A stretch of 64,000 nucleotides of DNA, from NCBI RefSeq assembly GCF_006970445.1, contig NZ_CP033877.1, forward strand, positions 1,744,750 to 1,808,749, given 5' to 3'. The position numbers and the translations under genes are program-made. Source of the stretch: Stenotrophomonas maltophilia. GTDB lineage: Bacteria; Pseudomonadota; Gammaproteobacteria; Xanthomonadales; Xanthomonadaceae. Below, in pieces: positions 41,954-51,856 of this stretch. How positions within the stretch are numbered: the first letter of the stretch is position 1; every line of letters begins with the position of its first letter. Below the pieces are notes generated by a model. The model ran no database searches and had not been told where the DNA came from. It worked only from the letters and a program-made list of their open reading frames with translations.

Positions 41954-43615
41954 TTACACCTGCAGCAGCTTGCGGGCGGCGGCGCGCGCTTCCTTGCTCA
42001 CTTCCACGCCACCGAGCATGCGCGCCAGTTCTTCCTCGCGCGCCTTGCTGTCCAGCTTTTCCACTGCGCTCTGGGTCATGCCTTCCACCGGGGCCTTGCT
42101 GACCCGGTAATGGGCATGACCCTTGGAGGCGACCTGTGGCAGGTGGGTCACGCACAGCACCTGGCGCTTTTCGCCGAGGGCGCGCAGCTTCTGGCCAACA
42201 ATGTCAGCCACTGCACCGCCGATGCCGGAGTCGACTTCGTCGAACACCATGGTCGGCACCGCATCCAGGTCCAGCGCAGCCACTTCGATGGCCAGCGAGA
42301 TACGTGACAGTTCACCGCCCGAGGCCACCTTGCGCAGTGCGCGCGGCGGCTGGCCGGCGTTGGCCGCCACCAGGAACTCCACGCGTTCGGCACCCTGCGG
42401 ATCGGGCTTGCCAGTGTCCTGCGGTTCCAGCTCGATCAGGAACTGGCCGCCGCCCATGCCCAGCTCGGCGATGATGCCGGTGGTGGTGGCCGACAGTTCG
42501 GCAGCGGCGCTGCGACGGCTTGCAGTCAGCACTTCAGCCTGTACGCGCCAGGCGGCGGCGGCCTTGTCGATCTCGCCGGCCAGGCGCTGCAGGCGCTCAT
42601 CGGCGCCACGCAGTTGCTCCACTTCGGCGTGCATGCGCTCGCGCTGCGCGCCCAGTTCGTCCATCGGCACGCGGTGCTTGCGGGCCAGGTCGTGCAGGCG
42701 GCCGAGGCGGCGCTCGTTCTCCTCGAACTGTTCCGGGTCGGCGTCGAGGTCGTCATGCACACGGTCCAGCAGCGACAGGGCTTCGTGCAGCTGGATCGAG
42801 GCATTCTCGATCAGGCCGTCCACCTCGCCCAGGCGCGGGTCATGTTCGATCAGGCGCGACAGCTCGTGGCGCACCTGCTGCAGCAGGTCCAGCGCGGAAC
42901 TGCCGTCGTCGCCGTTGAGCTGGTTGCTGGCCGCCTGGCAGGCGCTCAGCAGCGCGCTGGCGTGGGCCTGGCGGCGATGGCTGGCACCGAGCGCCACGAT
43001 CGACTCCGGCTCCAGGTCTTCGCGATCCAGCTCGCGCAGCTGGTGTTCCAGGAAGCCGATCCGGTCGCTGACGTCGCCCTGTTGCGACAGTGCCAGCGAT
43101 TCATCGACCAGCGCCTGCCATGCGGCAGCGGCGCGGCGCACCTGGCGGCGCTCGTTCTCGTTGCCGGCATAGGCATCCAGCAGGGCCAGCTGCGATGGGC
43201 GCGCCAGCAGGGCCTGCTGTTCGTGCTGGCCGTGGATTTCCACCAGCAACGAAGCCAGGTCACCCAGCTGTGCCAGGGTCACCGGGCGGCCATTGATCCA
43301 GGCCCGCGAGCCGCCGTCGGCGCGGATCACCCGGCGCAGCTGGCATTGTTCCTCGTCGTCCAGCTCGTTGTCGGCCAACCACTGGCGCGCGGCCTGCAGC
43401 TGCTCCAGCGCGAACTCGGCCGAAAGCTCGGCACGGGCGGCGCCGTGGCGGACCACGCCGCTGTCGGCGCGCAGGCCGGACAGGAAGCCCAAGGCGTCGA
43501 CCATCAGCGACTTGCCGGCGCCGGTCTCGCCTGAAACCACGGTCATACCTGGCCCGAACTCCAGTTCGGTGGCGCGGACGACGGCGAAATCCTTGATCGA
43601 AAGATGTCTGAGCAT
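41954..43615 (-). CDS. recN: DNA repair ATPase RecN
   Basis: A 553-residue SMC-like protein that gathers broken DNA ends during double-strand break repair. The N-terminus MLRHLSIKDFAVVRATELEF and Walker A GETGAGKSL are family-typical. A coiled-coil middle and C-terminal Walker B region (VPTMVFDEVDSGIGGAVADIVGQKL, ahead of CVTHLPQVAS) complete the SMC-type head. Divergent from hrcA, as in other Xanthomonadaceae. No LexA box could be verified by eye. Confidence 0.95.
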   Translation of the reverse strand: MLRHLSIKDFAVVRATELEFGPGMTVVSGETGAGKSLMVDALGFLSGLRADSGVVRHGAARAELSAEFALEQLQAARQWLADNELDDEEQCQLRRVIRADGGSRAWINGRPVTLAQLGDLASLLVEIHGQHEQQALLARPSQLALLDAYAGNENERRQVRRAAAAWQALVDESLALSQQGDVSDRIGFLEHQLRELDREDLEPESIVALGASHRRQAHASALLSACQAASNQLNGDDGSSALDLLQQVRHELSRLIEHDPRLGEVDGLIENASIQLHEALSLLDRVHDDLDADPEQFEENERRLGRLHDLARKHRVPMDELGAQRERMHAEVEQLRGADERLQRLAGEIDKAAAAWRVQAEVLTASRRSAAAELSATTTGIIAELGMGGGQFLIELEPQDTGKPDPQGAERVEFLVAANAGQPPRALRKVASGGELSRISLAIEVAALDLDAVPTMVFDEVDSGIGGAVADIVGQKLRALGEKRQVLCVTHLPQVASKGHAHYRVSKAPVEGMTQSAVEKLDSKAREEELARMLGGVEVSKEARAAARKLLQV

Positions 43616-43675
43616 GGGTAAGGGGGTGTCAGCAGCCGCGCAAAGCTAGCACGCGGGCGCGGGAGGTCCAATGAC

Positions 43676-43703
43676 TTGCCAAGGCGATGCGCCGCCATTA
43701 TCT
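43676..43703 (+). promoter_or_regulatory. candidate hrcA promoter
   Basis: TTGCCA (43676-43681), 16 bases, TTATCT (43698-43703). The -10 neighbourhood CCGCCATTAT also has some sigma-32 character. No CIRCE inverted repeat (TTAGCACTC-N9-GAGTGCTAA) is visible near it. Confidence 0.4.
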
Positions 43704-43730
43704 AGTGTCCGTGTCTCACAGGTTGATTCC

Positions 43731-44795
43731 ATGCACGGTTCTCCCGACCAGCTTGCCCCGCGTGCGCGCCATCTGCTGCGCACGCTGATCGCGCGCTACA
43801 TCCAGGACGGTGAGCCGGTCGGCTCGCAGACGCTGGCGCGGGTGGCCGGCCTGGAGGTCAGCCCGGCCACCATCCGCAACATCCTCGGCGACCTGGAAGA
43901 CCTCGGGCTGCTGGCATCGCCGCATACCTCGGCCGGGCGCATTCCGACCGCGCACGGCTACCGGGTGTTCGTCGACAGCCTGTTGCAGATGCAGCCGCCG
44001 GGCGAGGGCGAGCTGGCCCGGTTGCGCCAGGAGCTGGCCGGAGGCGGCAGCACCCAGGCCCTGCTCGGCAGCGCCTCGGAGCTGCTGTCGGCGATGAGCC
44101 ACTTCGTCGGCGTGGTCAGCGCGCCGCGGCGCGAGCAGTTCGCCTTCCGCCAGGTCGATTTCGTGGCGCTGGACGGGCGCCGGGTGTTGGCGATCCTGGT
44201 GTTTGCCGACAACGAGGTGCAGAACCGCGTCATCGAGACCCGCCAGGAGTTCGCGCCGGGCCAGCTGGAGCAGGTCGCCAACTACCTCAATGCGCACTTC
44301 GCCGGCCTGCCGATGGCCGAGATCCGCACCCGCCTGCTGCTGGAGCTGCGCGATGCCCGCTCCGAGCTGGAGCAGCTGCTGGCGCACAGCATCGAGCTGG
44401 CCGAGCAGGCCCTGCAGCCGGCGGCCGACGACATGCTGGTGGCCGGCCAGACCCGCCTGATGGGGGTGCAGGACCTGTCCGACCTGGAGCGCCTGCGCGA
44501 GCTGTTCGAGCTGTTCTCCAGCAAGCGCGAGATCCTGCAGCTGCTGGAGCGGACCATCCAGGCCCCGGGCGTGCGCATCTTCATCGGCGAGGAGACCGGA
44601 ATGATGCCGCTGCAGGGCGTCTCGCTGGTCACCGCCCCGTACACCGCCAATGGCCAGGTGCTGGGCGTGCTGGGCGTGATCGGCCCCAAGCGGATGGCCT
44701 ACGACCGCATGATCCCGCTGGTCCAGGCCACCGCCGATGTGCTTGGCGCGGCCTTTTCGCCGGCCGGGCGCACTCCCGGAACATCTGACGCTTGA
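43731..44795 (+). CDS. hrcA: heat-inducible transcription repressor HrcA
   Basis: A 354-residue repressor of heat-shock genes, which binds CIRCE elements. The winged helix includes GEPVGSQTLARVAGLEVSPATIRNILGDLEDLGLLASPHTSAGRIPT, the highly conserved HrcA start. A GAF-like effector domain follows. It heads the hrcA-grpE-dnaK-dnaJ cluster but no CIRCE lies in this window, so its target (usually groESL) must be elsewhere. Confidence 0.95.
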   Translation: MHGSPDQLAPRARHLLRTLIARYIQDGEPVGSQTLARVAGLEVSPATIRNILGDLEDLGLLASPHTSAGRIPTAHGYRVFVDSLLQMQPPGEGELARLRQELAGGGSTQALLGSASELLSAMSHFVGVVSAPRREQFAFRQVDFVALDGRRVLAILVFADNEVQNRVIETRQEFAPGQLEQVANYLNAHFAGLPMAEIRTRLLLELRDARSELEQLLAHSIELAEQALQPAADDMLVAGQTRLMGVQDLSDLERLRELFELFSSKREILQLLERTIQAPGVRIFIGEETGMMPLQGVSLVTAPYTANGQVLGVLGVIGPKRMAYDRMIPLVQATADVLGAAFSPAGRTPGTSDA

Positions 44796-44817
44796 AACGC
44801 AGCATCCCGCCCACACT
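44791..44817 (+). promoter_or_regulatory. sigma-32-like promoter for grpE
   Basis: CTTGAAA (44791-44797), 12 bases, CCCACACT (44810-44817). This closely matches the RpoH consensus CTTGAAA-N11-15-CCCCATNT and overlaps the hrcA stop codon. Confidence 0.6.
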
Positions 44818-44858
44818 AGGGTGGGTGGAGGCGGAGATTGACCGCCAGGGACCCAGAC

Positions 44859-45374
44859 ATGAACCACGAACATCCAGATATCGAATCCCAGCAGAGTGCC
44901 GCCGATGCGGCCGCCGCCACTGGCGTCAACGACGAAGTGGAGCGCCTGCGCGCCGAAGTTGAACAGGTCAGGGCCGATGCGCTGCGCGAGCGCGCCGACC
45001 TGGAGAACCAGCGCAAGCGCGTTGCCCGTGACATCGAGCAGGCCCGCAAGTTCGCCAACGAGAAGCTGCTCGGCGAGCTGCTGCCGGTATTCGACAGCCT
45101 GGATGCCGGCCTGAAGGCTGCCGGCGACGACGCCCACCCGTTGCGCGAAGGCCTGGAGCTGACCTACAAGCAGCTGCTGAAGGTCGCCGGTGACAATGGC
45201 CTGGTCCTGCTGGACCCGACCGGCCAGCCGTTCAACCCGGAACACCACCAGGCCATCAGCCAGGTGCCGGCCCCGGGCGCCGGCCCCGGCACCGTGGTGA
45301 CCGTGTTCCAGAAGGGCTACCTGCTCAACGAGCGCCTGCTGCGGCCGGCGCTGGTGGTGGTGGCCGCCGACTGA
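44859..45374 (+). CDS. grpE: nucleotide exchange factor GrpE
   Basis: A 171-residue co-chaperone that releases ADP from DnaK. A long N-terminal coiled coil ([33 protein letters not shown]) leads to the beta domain with the signature [32 protein letters not shown] is taken as start; an upstream in-frame Met exists seven codons earlier. Confidence 0.96.
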   Translation: MNHEHPDIESQQSAADAAAATGVNDEVERLRAEVEQVRADALRERADLENQRKRVARDIEQARKFANEKLLGELLPVFDSLDAGLKAAGDDAHPLREGLELTYKQLLKVAGDNGLVLLDPTGQPFNPEHHQAISQVPAPGAGPGTVVTVFQKGYLLNERLLRPALVVVAAD

Positions 45375-45380
45375 TTGACT

Positions 45381-45426
45381 GGGCCGGGCCATGCCCGGCC
45401 CCGGTCGTGCCAGGCCATGCCTGGCA
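45381..45426. repeat. two SMAG-like palindromes between grpE and dnaK
   Basis: GGGCCGGGC-CAT-GCCCGGCCCC and, a few bases on, TGCCAGGC-CAT-GCCTGGCA. The first directly follows the grpE stop and may terminate or process the transcript ahead of the dnaK promoter. Confidence 0.6.
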
Positions 45427-45464
45427 AGGTTTTCCAGGCGCTGAACACAGCGTTCGGGAGATGG

Positions 45465-45493
45465 CTTGAATGTTCCACGAGCCTCCCCCACAT
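45465..45493 (+). promoter_or_regulatory. sigma-32-type heat-shock promoter of dnaK
   Basis: CTTGAAT (45465-45471), 14 bases, CCCCACAT (45486-45493), 64 bases before the dnaK start. Both elements agree with the RpoH consensus almost fully, making this the clearest promoter in the window. Confidence 0.8.
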
Positions 45494-45556
45494 CCTATTC
45501 ATCCACCGGCCGAACGGCCGGACTGACCCCAACAAGCATCCTCAGGAGTCTCCCCC

Positions 45557-47479
45557 ATGGGCAAGATCATTGGTATCGACCTCGGCACCACCAACTCGTG
45601 CGTGGCGATCATGGACGGCGGCAAGGCCCGCGTCATCGAGAATTCGGAAGGCGATCGCACCACCCCGTCGATCGTCGCCTACACCAAGGACGGCGAAGTC
45701 CTGGTGGGCGCCTCGGCCAAGCGCCAGGCGGTCACCAACCCCAAGAACACCTTCTACGCGGTGAAGCGCCTGATCGGCCGCAAGTTCACCGACGCCGAAG
45801 TGCAGAAGGACATCGCCCACGTCCCGTACGGCATCCTGGCCCATGACAATGGCGATGCCTGGGTGTCGACCAGCGATGGCAAGAAGATGGCCCCGCAGGA
45901 AATCTCGGCCAAGGTACTGGAAAAGATGAAGAAGACCGCCGAGGACTTCCTCGGTGAGAAGGTCACCGAAGCGGTCATCACCGTGCCGGCCTACTTCAAC
46001 GACAGCCAGCGCCAGGCGACCAAGGACGCCGGCCGCATCGCCGGCCTGGACGTCAAGCGCATCATCAACGAGCCGACCGCGGCCGCGCTGGCCTATGGCC
46101 TGGACAAGGGTGACAACAAGGATCGCAAGATCGTGGTGTACGACCTGGGCGGCGGTACCTTCGACGTGTCGGTGATCGAGATCGCCAACGTCGACGGCGA
46201 GAAGCAGTTCGAAGTGCTGGCCACCAACGGCGACACCTTCCTGGGCGGCGAAGACTTCGACAACCGCGTCATCGAGTACCTGGTTGAAGAGTTCAACAAG
46301 GACCAGGGCATCGACCTGCGCAAGGATCCGCTGGCCCTGCAGCGCCTGAAGGACGCGGCCGAGCGCGCCAAGATCGAGCTGTCCAGCGCCCAGCAGACCG
46401 AAGTGAACCTGCCGTACGTCACCGCTGACGCGTCGGGCCCGAAGCACCTGAACATCAAGCTGACCCGCGCCAAGCTGGAAGCGCTGGTGGAAGACCTGAT
46501 CAAGAAGTCGATCGAGCCGTGCCGCGTCGCCCTGAACGATGCCGGCCTGCGTTCGAGCGACATCAGCGAAGTGATCCTGGTCGGTGGTCAGACCCGCATG
46601 CCGAAGGTGCAGCAGGCGGTGACCGAGTTCTTCGGCAAGGAACCGCGCAAGGACGTCAACCCGGACGAAGCCGTGGCACTGGGTGCGGCGATCCAGGGCG
46701 GCGTGCTGGGCGGCGACGTCAAGGACGTGCTGCTGCTGGACGTGACCCCGCTGTCGCTGGGCATCGAGACCATGGGCGGCGTGTTCACCAAGATCATCGA
46801 GAAGAACACCACCATCCCGACCAAGGCCTCGCAGGTGTTCTCCACCGCCGAGGACAACCAGTCGGCCGTGACCGTGCACGTGCTGCAGGGTGAGCGCGAA
46901 CAGGCCCGTTTCAACAAGTCGCTGGCCAAGTTCGACCTGTCCGGCATCGAGCCGGCCCCGCGCGGCCTGCCGCAGGTGGAAGTGTCCTTCGACATCGACG
47001 CCAACGGCATCCTGCACGTGTCGGCCAAGGACAAGAAGACCAACAAGGAACAGAAGGTCGAGATCAAGGCCGGTTCGGGCCTGTCCGAGGAAGAGATCGC
47101 GCGCATGGTCGCCGACGCGGAAGCCAACCGCGAAGAAGACAAGAAGTTCCAGGAACTGGTGCAGGCCCGCAACCAGGCCGACGCCCTGATCCACGGCACC
47201 CGCAGCGCCATCACCGAGCACGGCAGCAAGGTCGGCGGCGATGTCATCGGCAAGGTCGAGGCGGCTCTGGCCGATCTGGAAACCGCGATGAAGGGTGACG
47301 ACAAGGCACAGATCGAAGCCAAGTCGAAGGCACTGGAAGAAGCTGGCCAGTCGCTGTTCGCCGCTGCTTCGGCCGACCAGGGCGGTGCCCCGGGTGCCGA
47401 CGCCGGTAATGCCGGCAAGGCGCAGGACGACGTGGTCGACGCCGAGTTCACCGAAGTCAAGGACGACAAGAAGTCCTGA
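45557..47479 (+). CDS. dnaK: molecular chaperone DnaK
   Basis: A 640-residue Hsp70. The phosphate-1 loop [35 protein letters not shown] and [16 protein letters not shown] mark the ATPase domain; the substrate-binding domain begins after [15 protein letters not shown]. The Gly/Ala-rich C-terminus ends [15 protein letters not shown]. Its own sigma-32 promoter lies 64 bases upstream and a hairpin follows the stop. Confidence 0.98.
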   Translation: MGKIIGIDLGTTNSCVAIMDGGKARVIENSEGDRTTPSIVAYTKDGEVLVGASAKRQAVTNPKNTFYAVKRLIGRKFTDAEVQKDIAHVPYGILAHDNGDAWVSTSDGKKMAPQEISAKVLEKMKKTAEDFLGEKVTEAVITVPAYFNDSQRQATKDAGRIAGLDVKRIINEPTAAALAYGLDKGDNKDRKIVVYDLGGGTFDVSVIEIANVDGEKQFEVLATNGDTFLGGEDFDNRVIEYLVEEFNKDQGIDLRKDPLALQRLKDAAERAKIELSSAQQTEVNLPYVTADASGPKHLNIKLTRAKLEALVEDLIKKSIEPCRVALNDAGLRSSDISEVILVGGQTRMPKVQQAVTEFFGKEPRKDVNPDEAVALGAAIQGGVLGGDVKDVLLLDVTPLSLGIETMGGVFTKIIEKNTTIPTKASQVFSTAEDNQSAVTVHVLQGEREQARFNKSLAKFDLSGIEPAPRGLPQVEVSFDIDANGILHVSAKDKKTNKEQKVEIKAGSGLSEEEIARMVADAEANREEDKKFQELVQARNQADALIHGTRSAITEHGSKVGGDVIGKVEAALADLETAMKGDDKAQIEAKSKALEEAGQSLFAAASADQGGAPGADAGNAGKAQDDVVDAEFTEVKDDKKS

Positions 47480-47490
47480 TCCGGACCGAC

Positions 47491-47520
47491 ACGGGACGCT
47501 GGCCATCAGCGTCCCGTTGT
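47491..47520 (+). terminator. hairpin after dnaK
   Basis: ACGGGACGCTG pairs perfectly with CAGCGTCCCGT across GCCAT, 12 bases after the dnaK stop, with only TGT following. It is probably a partial terminator or 3' stabiliser, because dnaJ follows without an obvious promoter. Confidence 0.6.
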
Positions 47521-47565
47521 CGCATCAGGGTCCTGACCGCCCACCGGCGTGTCGGGGCGCCCGAC

Positions 47566-47590
47566 GCAAGAGCGGACCTGGTTCCGCTCT
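47566..47590 (+). other. second hairpin between dnaK and dnaJ
   Basis: AAGAGCGGA pairs with TCCGCTCTT across CCTGGT, about 45 bases before dnaJ. No T tract follows. It may help set the DnaK:DnaJ ratio. Confidence 0.5.
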
Positions 47591-47633
47591 TCCGCTTTGA
47601 CGAATCCCGACTTTCCGGAACCAGATCCACGAT

Positions 47634-48761
47634 ATGAGCAAGCGCGATTACTACGAAGTGCTGGGCGTTGCCCGCACCGCCACCGACGAAGAGCTGAAGA
47701 AGGCCTACCGTCGCTGCGCGATGAAGTTCCACCCGGACCGCAACCCGGGTGATGCGGCGGCCGAAGCCTCCTTCAAGGAGTGCAAGGAAGCCTACGAAGT
47801 GCTGTCCGACGGCAACAAGCGCCGCATGTACGACAGCCACGGCCACGCCGCGTTCGAGCACGGCATGGGTGGTGGCGGCGGTCCGGGCGGCCCGGACATG
47901 AACGATATCTTCGGCGATATCTTCGGCAACATTTTTGGCGGTGGCGGCGGTGGTCCGCGCCAGGCCCGTCGCGGTGCCGACATCGGCTACGTGATGGAGC
48001 TGGACCTGGAAGAGGCCGTGCGCGGCGTCGAGCGCCGGATCGATATCCCGACCCTGGCCGAGTGCGGCGACTGCGATGGCAGTGGCTCCGAAGACGGCAA
48101 GGTCGAGACTTGCAACGTGTGCCACGGCCGCGGCCAGGTGCGCATCCAGCGTGGCATCTTCGCCATGCAGCAGGCCTGCCACAACTGCGGCGGCCGCGGC
48201 CAGATCATCGCCAAGCCCTGCAAGACCTGCCACGGCAACGGCCGTGTCGAGGAAGACAAGGTGCTGTCGGTGAAGGTGCCGGCGGGCGTCGATACCGGCG
48301 ATCGCATCCGCCTGCAGGGCGAGGGCGAGGCCGGTCCGGCCGGTACGCCGCCAGGCGACCTGTACGTGGAAGTGCGCGTGCGCGAGCACCACATCTTCCA
48401 GCGCGATGGCGATGACCTGCACTGCGAAGTGCCGATCCGCATCTCGCAGGCGGCACTGGGCGACACCGTGCGCGTGGCCACCCTTGGCGGAGAAGCGGAG
48501 ATCCGCATTCCGGCCGAGACCCAGACTGGCAAGCTGTTCCGCCTGCGCGGCAAGGGCGTGCGTTCGGTGCGCAGCCGCAGCGAAGGTGACCTGTACTGCC
48601 GCGTGGTGGTGGAGACTCCGGTCAACCTCACCAACGACCAGCGCAAGCTGCTGGAGCAGTTCGAAGCCACCTTCGTCGGCGAGGAAGCGCGCAAACATTC
48701 GCCGAAGTCGGCCACCTTCATGGATGGCGTGAAGGGTTTCTGGGACCGGATGACGTCCTGA
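47634..48761 (+). CDS. dnaJ: co-chaperone DnaJ
   Basis: A 375-residue type I Hsp40. The J-domain ([20 protein letters not shown]) contains HPD in [11 protein letters not shown] Gly/Phe-rich stretch with GGGG runs follows, then four zinc-binding CxxCxGxG modules ([32 protein letters not shown]) and the C-terminal peptide-binding domain. It stimulates DnaK ATPase. Start ATG 47634 lacks a strong Shine-Dalgarno. Confidence 0.97.
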   Translation: MSKRDYYEVLGVARTATDEELKKAYRRCAMKFHPDRNPGDAAAEASFKECKEAYEVLSDGNKRRMYDSHGHAAFEHGMGGGGGPGGPDMNDIFGDIFGNIFGGGGGGPRQARRGADIGYVMELDLEEAVRGVERRIDIPTLAECGDCDGSGSEDGKVETCNVCHGRGQVRIQRGIFAMQQACHNCGGRGQIIAKPCKTCHGNGRVEEDKVLSVKVPAGVDTGDRIRLQGEGEAGPAGTPPGDLYVEVRVREHHIFQRDGDDLHCEVPIRISQAALGDTVRVATLGGEAEIRIPAETQTGKLFRLRGKGVRSVRSRSEGDLYCRVVVETPVNLTNDQRKLLEQFEATFVGEEARKHSPKSATFMDGVKGFWDRMTS

Positions 48762-48784
48762 GTTTTTCAACGGAAGCGTTGAAC

Positions 48785-48810
48785 GTTAGCGCCGGGCCAT
48801 GCCCGGCGTT
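48785..48810. repeat. SMAG-type palindrome
   Basis: TTAGCGCCGGGC-CAT-GCCCGGCGTTTT, 24 bases past the dnaJ stop; the trailing T residues could make it the dnaJ terminator. Confidence 0.65.
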
Positions 48811-48832
48811 TTCGTATGTGAAGGGTTTTACA

Positions 48833-49720
48833 ATGCGTGGCATGATCCTGCACCTGCATTTCGAATCACGCATGGCACCACGCGCCATTCTGTGCGGGGC
48901 GTTGACTGCGGTCTTGTCCTTCATTGGTACGGTATCGGCCGATGAGTGCCGATTGGACGTGCCGTTGTCCGGCATGCAGGCAGCGCCTTCGTCATCTCCA
49001 GGGACGCAATGGACCTACTCGGGTGGAGCAGGCTTTCCGGCAACGCCGATGCTGCTGAAGGCAGTCCAGAACGGTCAGCGTGAACTGGAGATCGCGGGTG
49101 GGCTTCTACGGCGCGAATGGACTGCCACGTATGCTGACGTCAATCCGTTGCGGAAGGGTGAGAAAGTGCTGCTGCGCTTCCCGCTCAAGGTGGGTGACCA
49201 GTGGCAGGACAGGTTCGAGGAACCCGGTGAGTTCAACGCACGTTCCGGTCGTTATCGTTACGACTACGAAGAGCAGGGCCAGAGCCGGGTAACGGCCATC
49301 GAAACCGTGCGCACCGCACTGGGAGATATCAGCGCCTATCGCATAGAACGTGAAGCGCGCTGGCGGAAGTCCAATGCGCGCGCGGTTGATGGGGTGGACA
49401 GGCGCAACGCAGGTGATGGCCAGGTCGAGGGCCTGGAGCGCAGTATCAGTTGGTACTCACCCGGCGTCGGGCGAGTCGTGCTGCGGCGTCATGTCAGCGG
49501 TAATCCCCAGTTCGCCGCGTATTTTTCCGCAGAAGATGACACCGATCATCTAAGCGTCACCGAGCTGATTGGATTCCAGCAACCCGAGGGGTGCCGGGTT
49601 GAGGGCGCGCCGACCCAGGCACGCGTGGCAGGTCAGGTTTTCCCGTTGCACTATTCGCTGGTGGACAGTGACACGTGGGAGTTTCGTCTCATGCGTGATC
49701 CGCACGTGCCGGCACGTTAG
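48833..49720 (+). CDS. secreted hypothetical protein
   Basis: A hypothetical of about 295 residues. A signal peptide is visible within MAPRAILCGALTAVLSFIGTVSA; ATG 48833 or the Met at 48872 are both possible starts. The mature part is rich in beta strands (TQWTYSGG, REWTATYADVNPLRKGEKVLLRFPLKVGDQWQDRF, RVTAIETVRTALGDISAYRIERE), with a pattern seen in DUF3108-like envelope proteins, but I cannot assign a family. Codon use is slightly less GC-rich than the adjacent core genes. Confidence 0.65.
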   Translation: MRGMILHLHFESRMAPRAILCGALTAVLSFIGTVSADECRLDVPLSGMQAAPSSSPGTQWTYSGGAGFPATPMLLKAVQNGQRELEIAGGLLRREWTATYADVNPLRKGEKVLLRFPLKVGDQWQDRFEEPGEFNARSGRYRYDYEEQGQSRVTAIETVRTALGDISAYRIEREARWRKSNARAVDGVDRRNAGDGQVEGLERSISWYSPGVGRVVLRRHVSGNPQFAAYFSAEDDTDHLSVTELIGFQQPEGCRVEGAPTQARVAGQVFPLHYSLVDSDTWEFRLMRDPHVPAR

Positions 49721-49722
49721 CG

Positions 49723-50520
49723 TCAGCGGAAGAACGCGGCCGGCGTCTGCCCCAGCTGCCGCTTGAACATGCTGGTGAACGCGCTGGGGCTGTCGTAGCC
49801 CGTCGCCAACGCGACATCGATGACCTTGTCGCCGATCGCCAGCCGTTCCATCGCGGCAAGCAGCCGTGCCTGCTGTCGCCACTGCCCGAAGGTCATGCCC
49901 AGCTCGTTGGCGAAGTGGCGCTGGATGGTTTTCACATCCACTTCCAGCGCCTGCGCCCAGTCCTGCAGCGTGGCGTCATCGCCGGGGTGCTTCTGCAGGT
50001 GTTGGCAGATCCGCTGCAGGCGCGGGTCGGTCGGCGCGGGCAGGTGCAGCGGCAGCACGTCCATGCGGTGCAGTTCGTCCAGCAGCAGGCGCACCACGCG
50101 GCCATCGCGGCTGTCCTCGATGTGCTCGCCCTTGACCAGCGTGGCGGCCTGCAGCAGCTCGCGCAGCAGGGGTGACACCTGCACCGCGAACGGCTCGGCC
50201 GGCAGCTGCGGGGCGAACGACGGATCGATGTACAGGCTGCGCATATGCACGGCGGCGATGCAGTCCACCGCGTGCACCATCCCGGCCGGCATCCAGATCG
50301 CGCGGTTGGATGGCACCACCCAGCTGCCGACTTCCGATCGCACCACCATCAGGCCGGAGATCGCGTAGACCAGCTGGTGGCGCTGGTGCTTGTGTCCGGG
50401 AATGTGGGTGCCTACCGGGTACTGGGTGACCCGATAGGTGACCGGGCGGTGCAGTGGAACCTCCCGCCAGGGCGCGGCTGGATCGACGTCACTGGCAATG
50501 TCCTTTTTGCGATAGGGCAT
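49723..50520 (-). CDS. AraC-family regulator with cupin sensor
   Basis: A 265-residue regulator. The N-terminal cupin-like domain has GHKHQRHQLVYAISGLMVVRS and WMPAGMVHAVDC. The C-terminal double helix-turn-helix has LQDWAQALEVDVKTIQRHFANELGMTFGQWRQQARLLAA and VIDVALATGYDSPSAFTSMFKRQLGQTPAAF. MPYRKKD is taken as the start. It is divergent from the MFS pump gene, which it probably controls. Confidence 0.9.
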   Translation of the reverse strand: MPYRKKDIASDVDPAAPWREVPLHRPVTYRVTQYPVGTHIPGHKHQRHQLVYAISGLMVVRSEVGSWVVPSNRAIWMPAGMVHAVDCIAAVHMRSLYIDPSFAPQLPAEPFAVQVSPLLRELLQAATLVKGEHIEDSRDGRVVRLLLDELHRMDVLPLHLPAPTDPRLQRICQHLQKHPGDDATLQDWAQALEVDVKTIQRHFANELGMTFGQWRQQARLLAAMERLAIGDKVIDVALATGYDSPSAFTSMFKRQLGQTPAAFFR

Positions 50521-50592
50521 GACCTGAATGCGGCAGAAGGGAGGGAGGGGCCACCGTAGCATGCGTGGCTCGCCCCCAACCTGACTGCGTCC

Positions 50593-51792
50593 ATGTCGAC
50601 CCTGGCTTCTCCCGCAACGACCTCACGCCCGGCGGCTCCCGGCGTGCTGGCCGCCATCTCCACTTCGCATGTCGTCAACGACATGATGCAGTCGCTGATC
50701 CTGGCCATCTATCCGGTGATCAAGGGTGGCTTCAATCTCAGCTTCACCCAGATCGGCCTGATCACGCTGACCTACCAGCTCACCGCGTCGATCTTCCAGC
50801 CATTGATCGGTGTGGCCACCGACCGCCGCCCGGCACCGTATTCGCTGCCGATCGGCATGGCCTCGACCCTGTGCGGGATGCTGCTGCTGGGCTTCGCGCC
50901 GAACTACGCGATGGTGCTGCTGGCCGCGGCAATGGTCGGCATCGGTTCGGCGATCTTTCATCCGGAGGCATCGCGCATCGCGCGGCTGGCGTCGGGCGGT
51001 CGTCATGGCTTTGCGCAGTCGGTGTTCCAGGTCGGTGGCAATTTCGGTACCGCGCTGGGCCCGCTGATTGCCGCCGCGGTGATCGTGCCGTATGGCCAGC
51101 ACGCTGCATCGTGGTTTGCCGGCGCCGCCCTGATCGGCATCGCACTGTTGACCTATGTCGGCCGCTGGTACGCGTTGCATCTGGGCGCGCCCCGCCCCGC
51201 CAGCACGGCGGCGATGGCACCGCGACACCCGCCGCGCACCGTGGCCAAGGTGCTGGCGATCCTGCTGGTACTGATCTTCAGCAAGTACTTCTACATGGCC
51301 AGTATCGGCAGCTACTTCACCTTCTACCTGATCCACCATTTCGGCATTCCGGTGGCGCAGGCACAGCTGCACCTGTTTGCGTTCCTGGTGGCGTCCGCCG
51401 CCGGCGGCTTCCTCGGCGGCCCGCTGGGTGACCGCATCGGCCGCAAGCCGATCATCTGGACCTCGATCCTCGGCGTGGCCCCGTTTGCACTGATGCTGCC
51501 GCATGCCGATCTGTTCTGGACCACGGTGCTGGCGGTGCTGATCGGTTTCGTGTTGTCCTCGGCGTTCTCGGCGATCGTGGTCTATGCGCAGGAAATGATG
51601 CCGCACCGCATCGGCATGGTGTCCGGCCTGTTCTTTGGTTTCGCGTTCGGCATGGGCGGGCTGGGTGCCGCCGTGCTCGGCCTGTTGGCGGACAAGACCA
51701 GCATCGAATACGTCTACCAGCTGACCGCGTTCCTGCCGCTGCTGGGCATTGTGGCGGCATGGCTGCCGCCGTCGCGGCCTGCTGCTCACTGA
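50593..51792 (+). CDS. MFS transporter, Fsr (fosmidomycin resistance)-like
   Basis: A 399-residue major-facilitator transporter with 12 predicted helices. SHVVNDMMQSLILAIYPVIKGGFNLSFTQIGLITLTYQLTASIFQPLIG and the long FHPEASRIARLASGGRHGFAQSVFQVGGNFGTALGPL match E. coli Fsr, which exports fosmidomycin. The native substrate is unknown. The AraC-type regulator upstream is divergent. Confidence 0.87.
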   Translation: MSTLASPATTSRPAAPGVLAAISTSHVVNDMMQSLILAIYPVIKGGFNLSFTQIGLITLTYQLTASIFQPLIGVATDRRPAPYSLPIGMASTLCGMLLLGFAPNYAMVLLAAAMVGIGSAIFHPEASRIARLASGGRHGFAQSVFQVGGNFGTALGPLIAAAVIVPYGQHAASWFAGAALIGIALLTYVGRWYALHLGAPRPASTAAMAPRHPPRTVAKVLAILLVLIFSKYFYMASIGSYFTFYLIHHFGIPVAQAQLHLFAFLVASAAGGFLGGPLGDRIGRKPIIWTSILGVAPFALMLPHADLFWTTVLAVLIGFVLSSAFSAIVVYAQEMMPHRIGMVSGLFFGFAFGMGGLGAAVLGLLADKTSIEYVYQLTAFLPLLGIVAAWLPPSRPAAH

Positions 51793-51856
51793 GGGGGTTT
51801 GGATTGCAGGGCTTGCAGCCCTGCACCCGCAGAGGCAACGTCAACAGCAGAAGCGG

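Noticed and set aside
43640..43730. CIRCE element upstream of hrcA
   Set aside because: CTAGCACGC at about 43646 resembles one half-site, but no matching GAGTGCTAA lies nine bases away.
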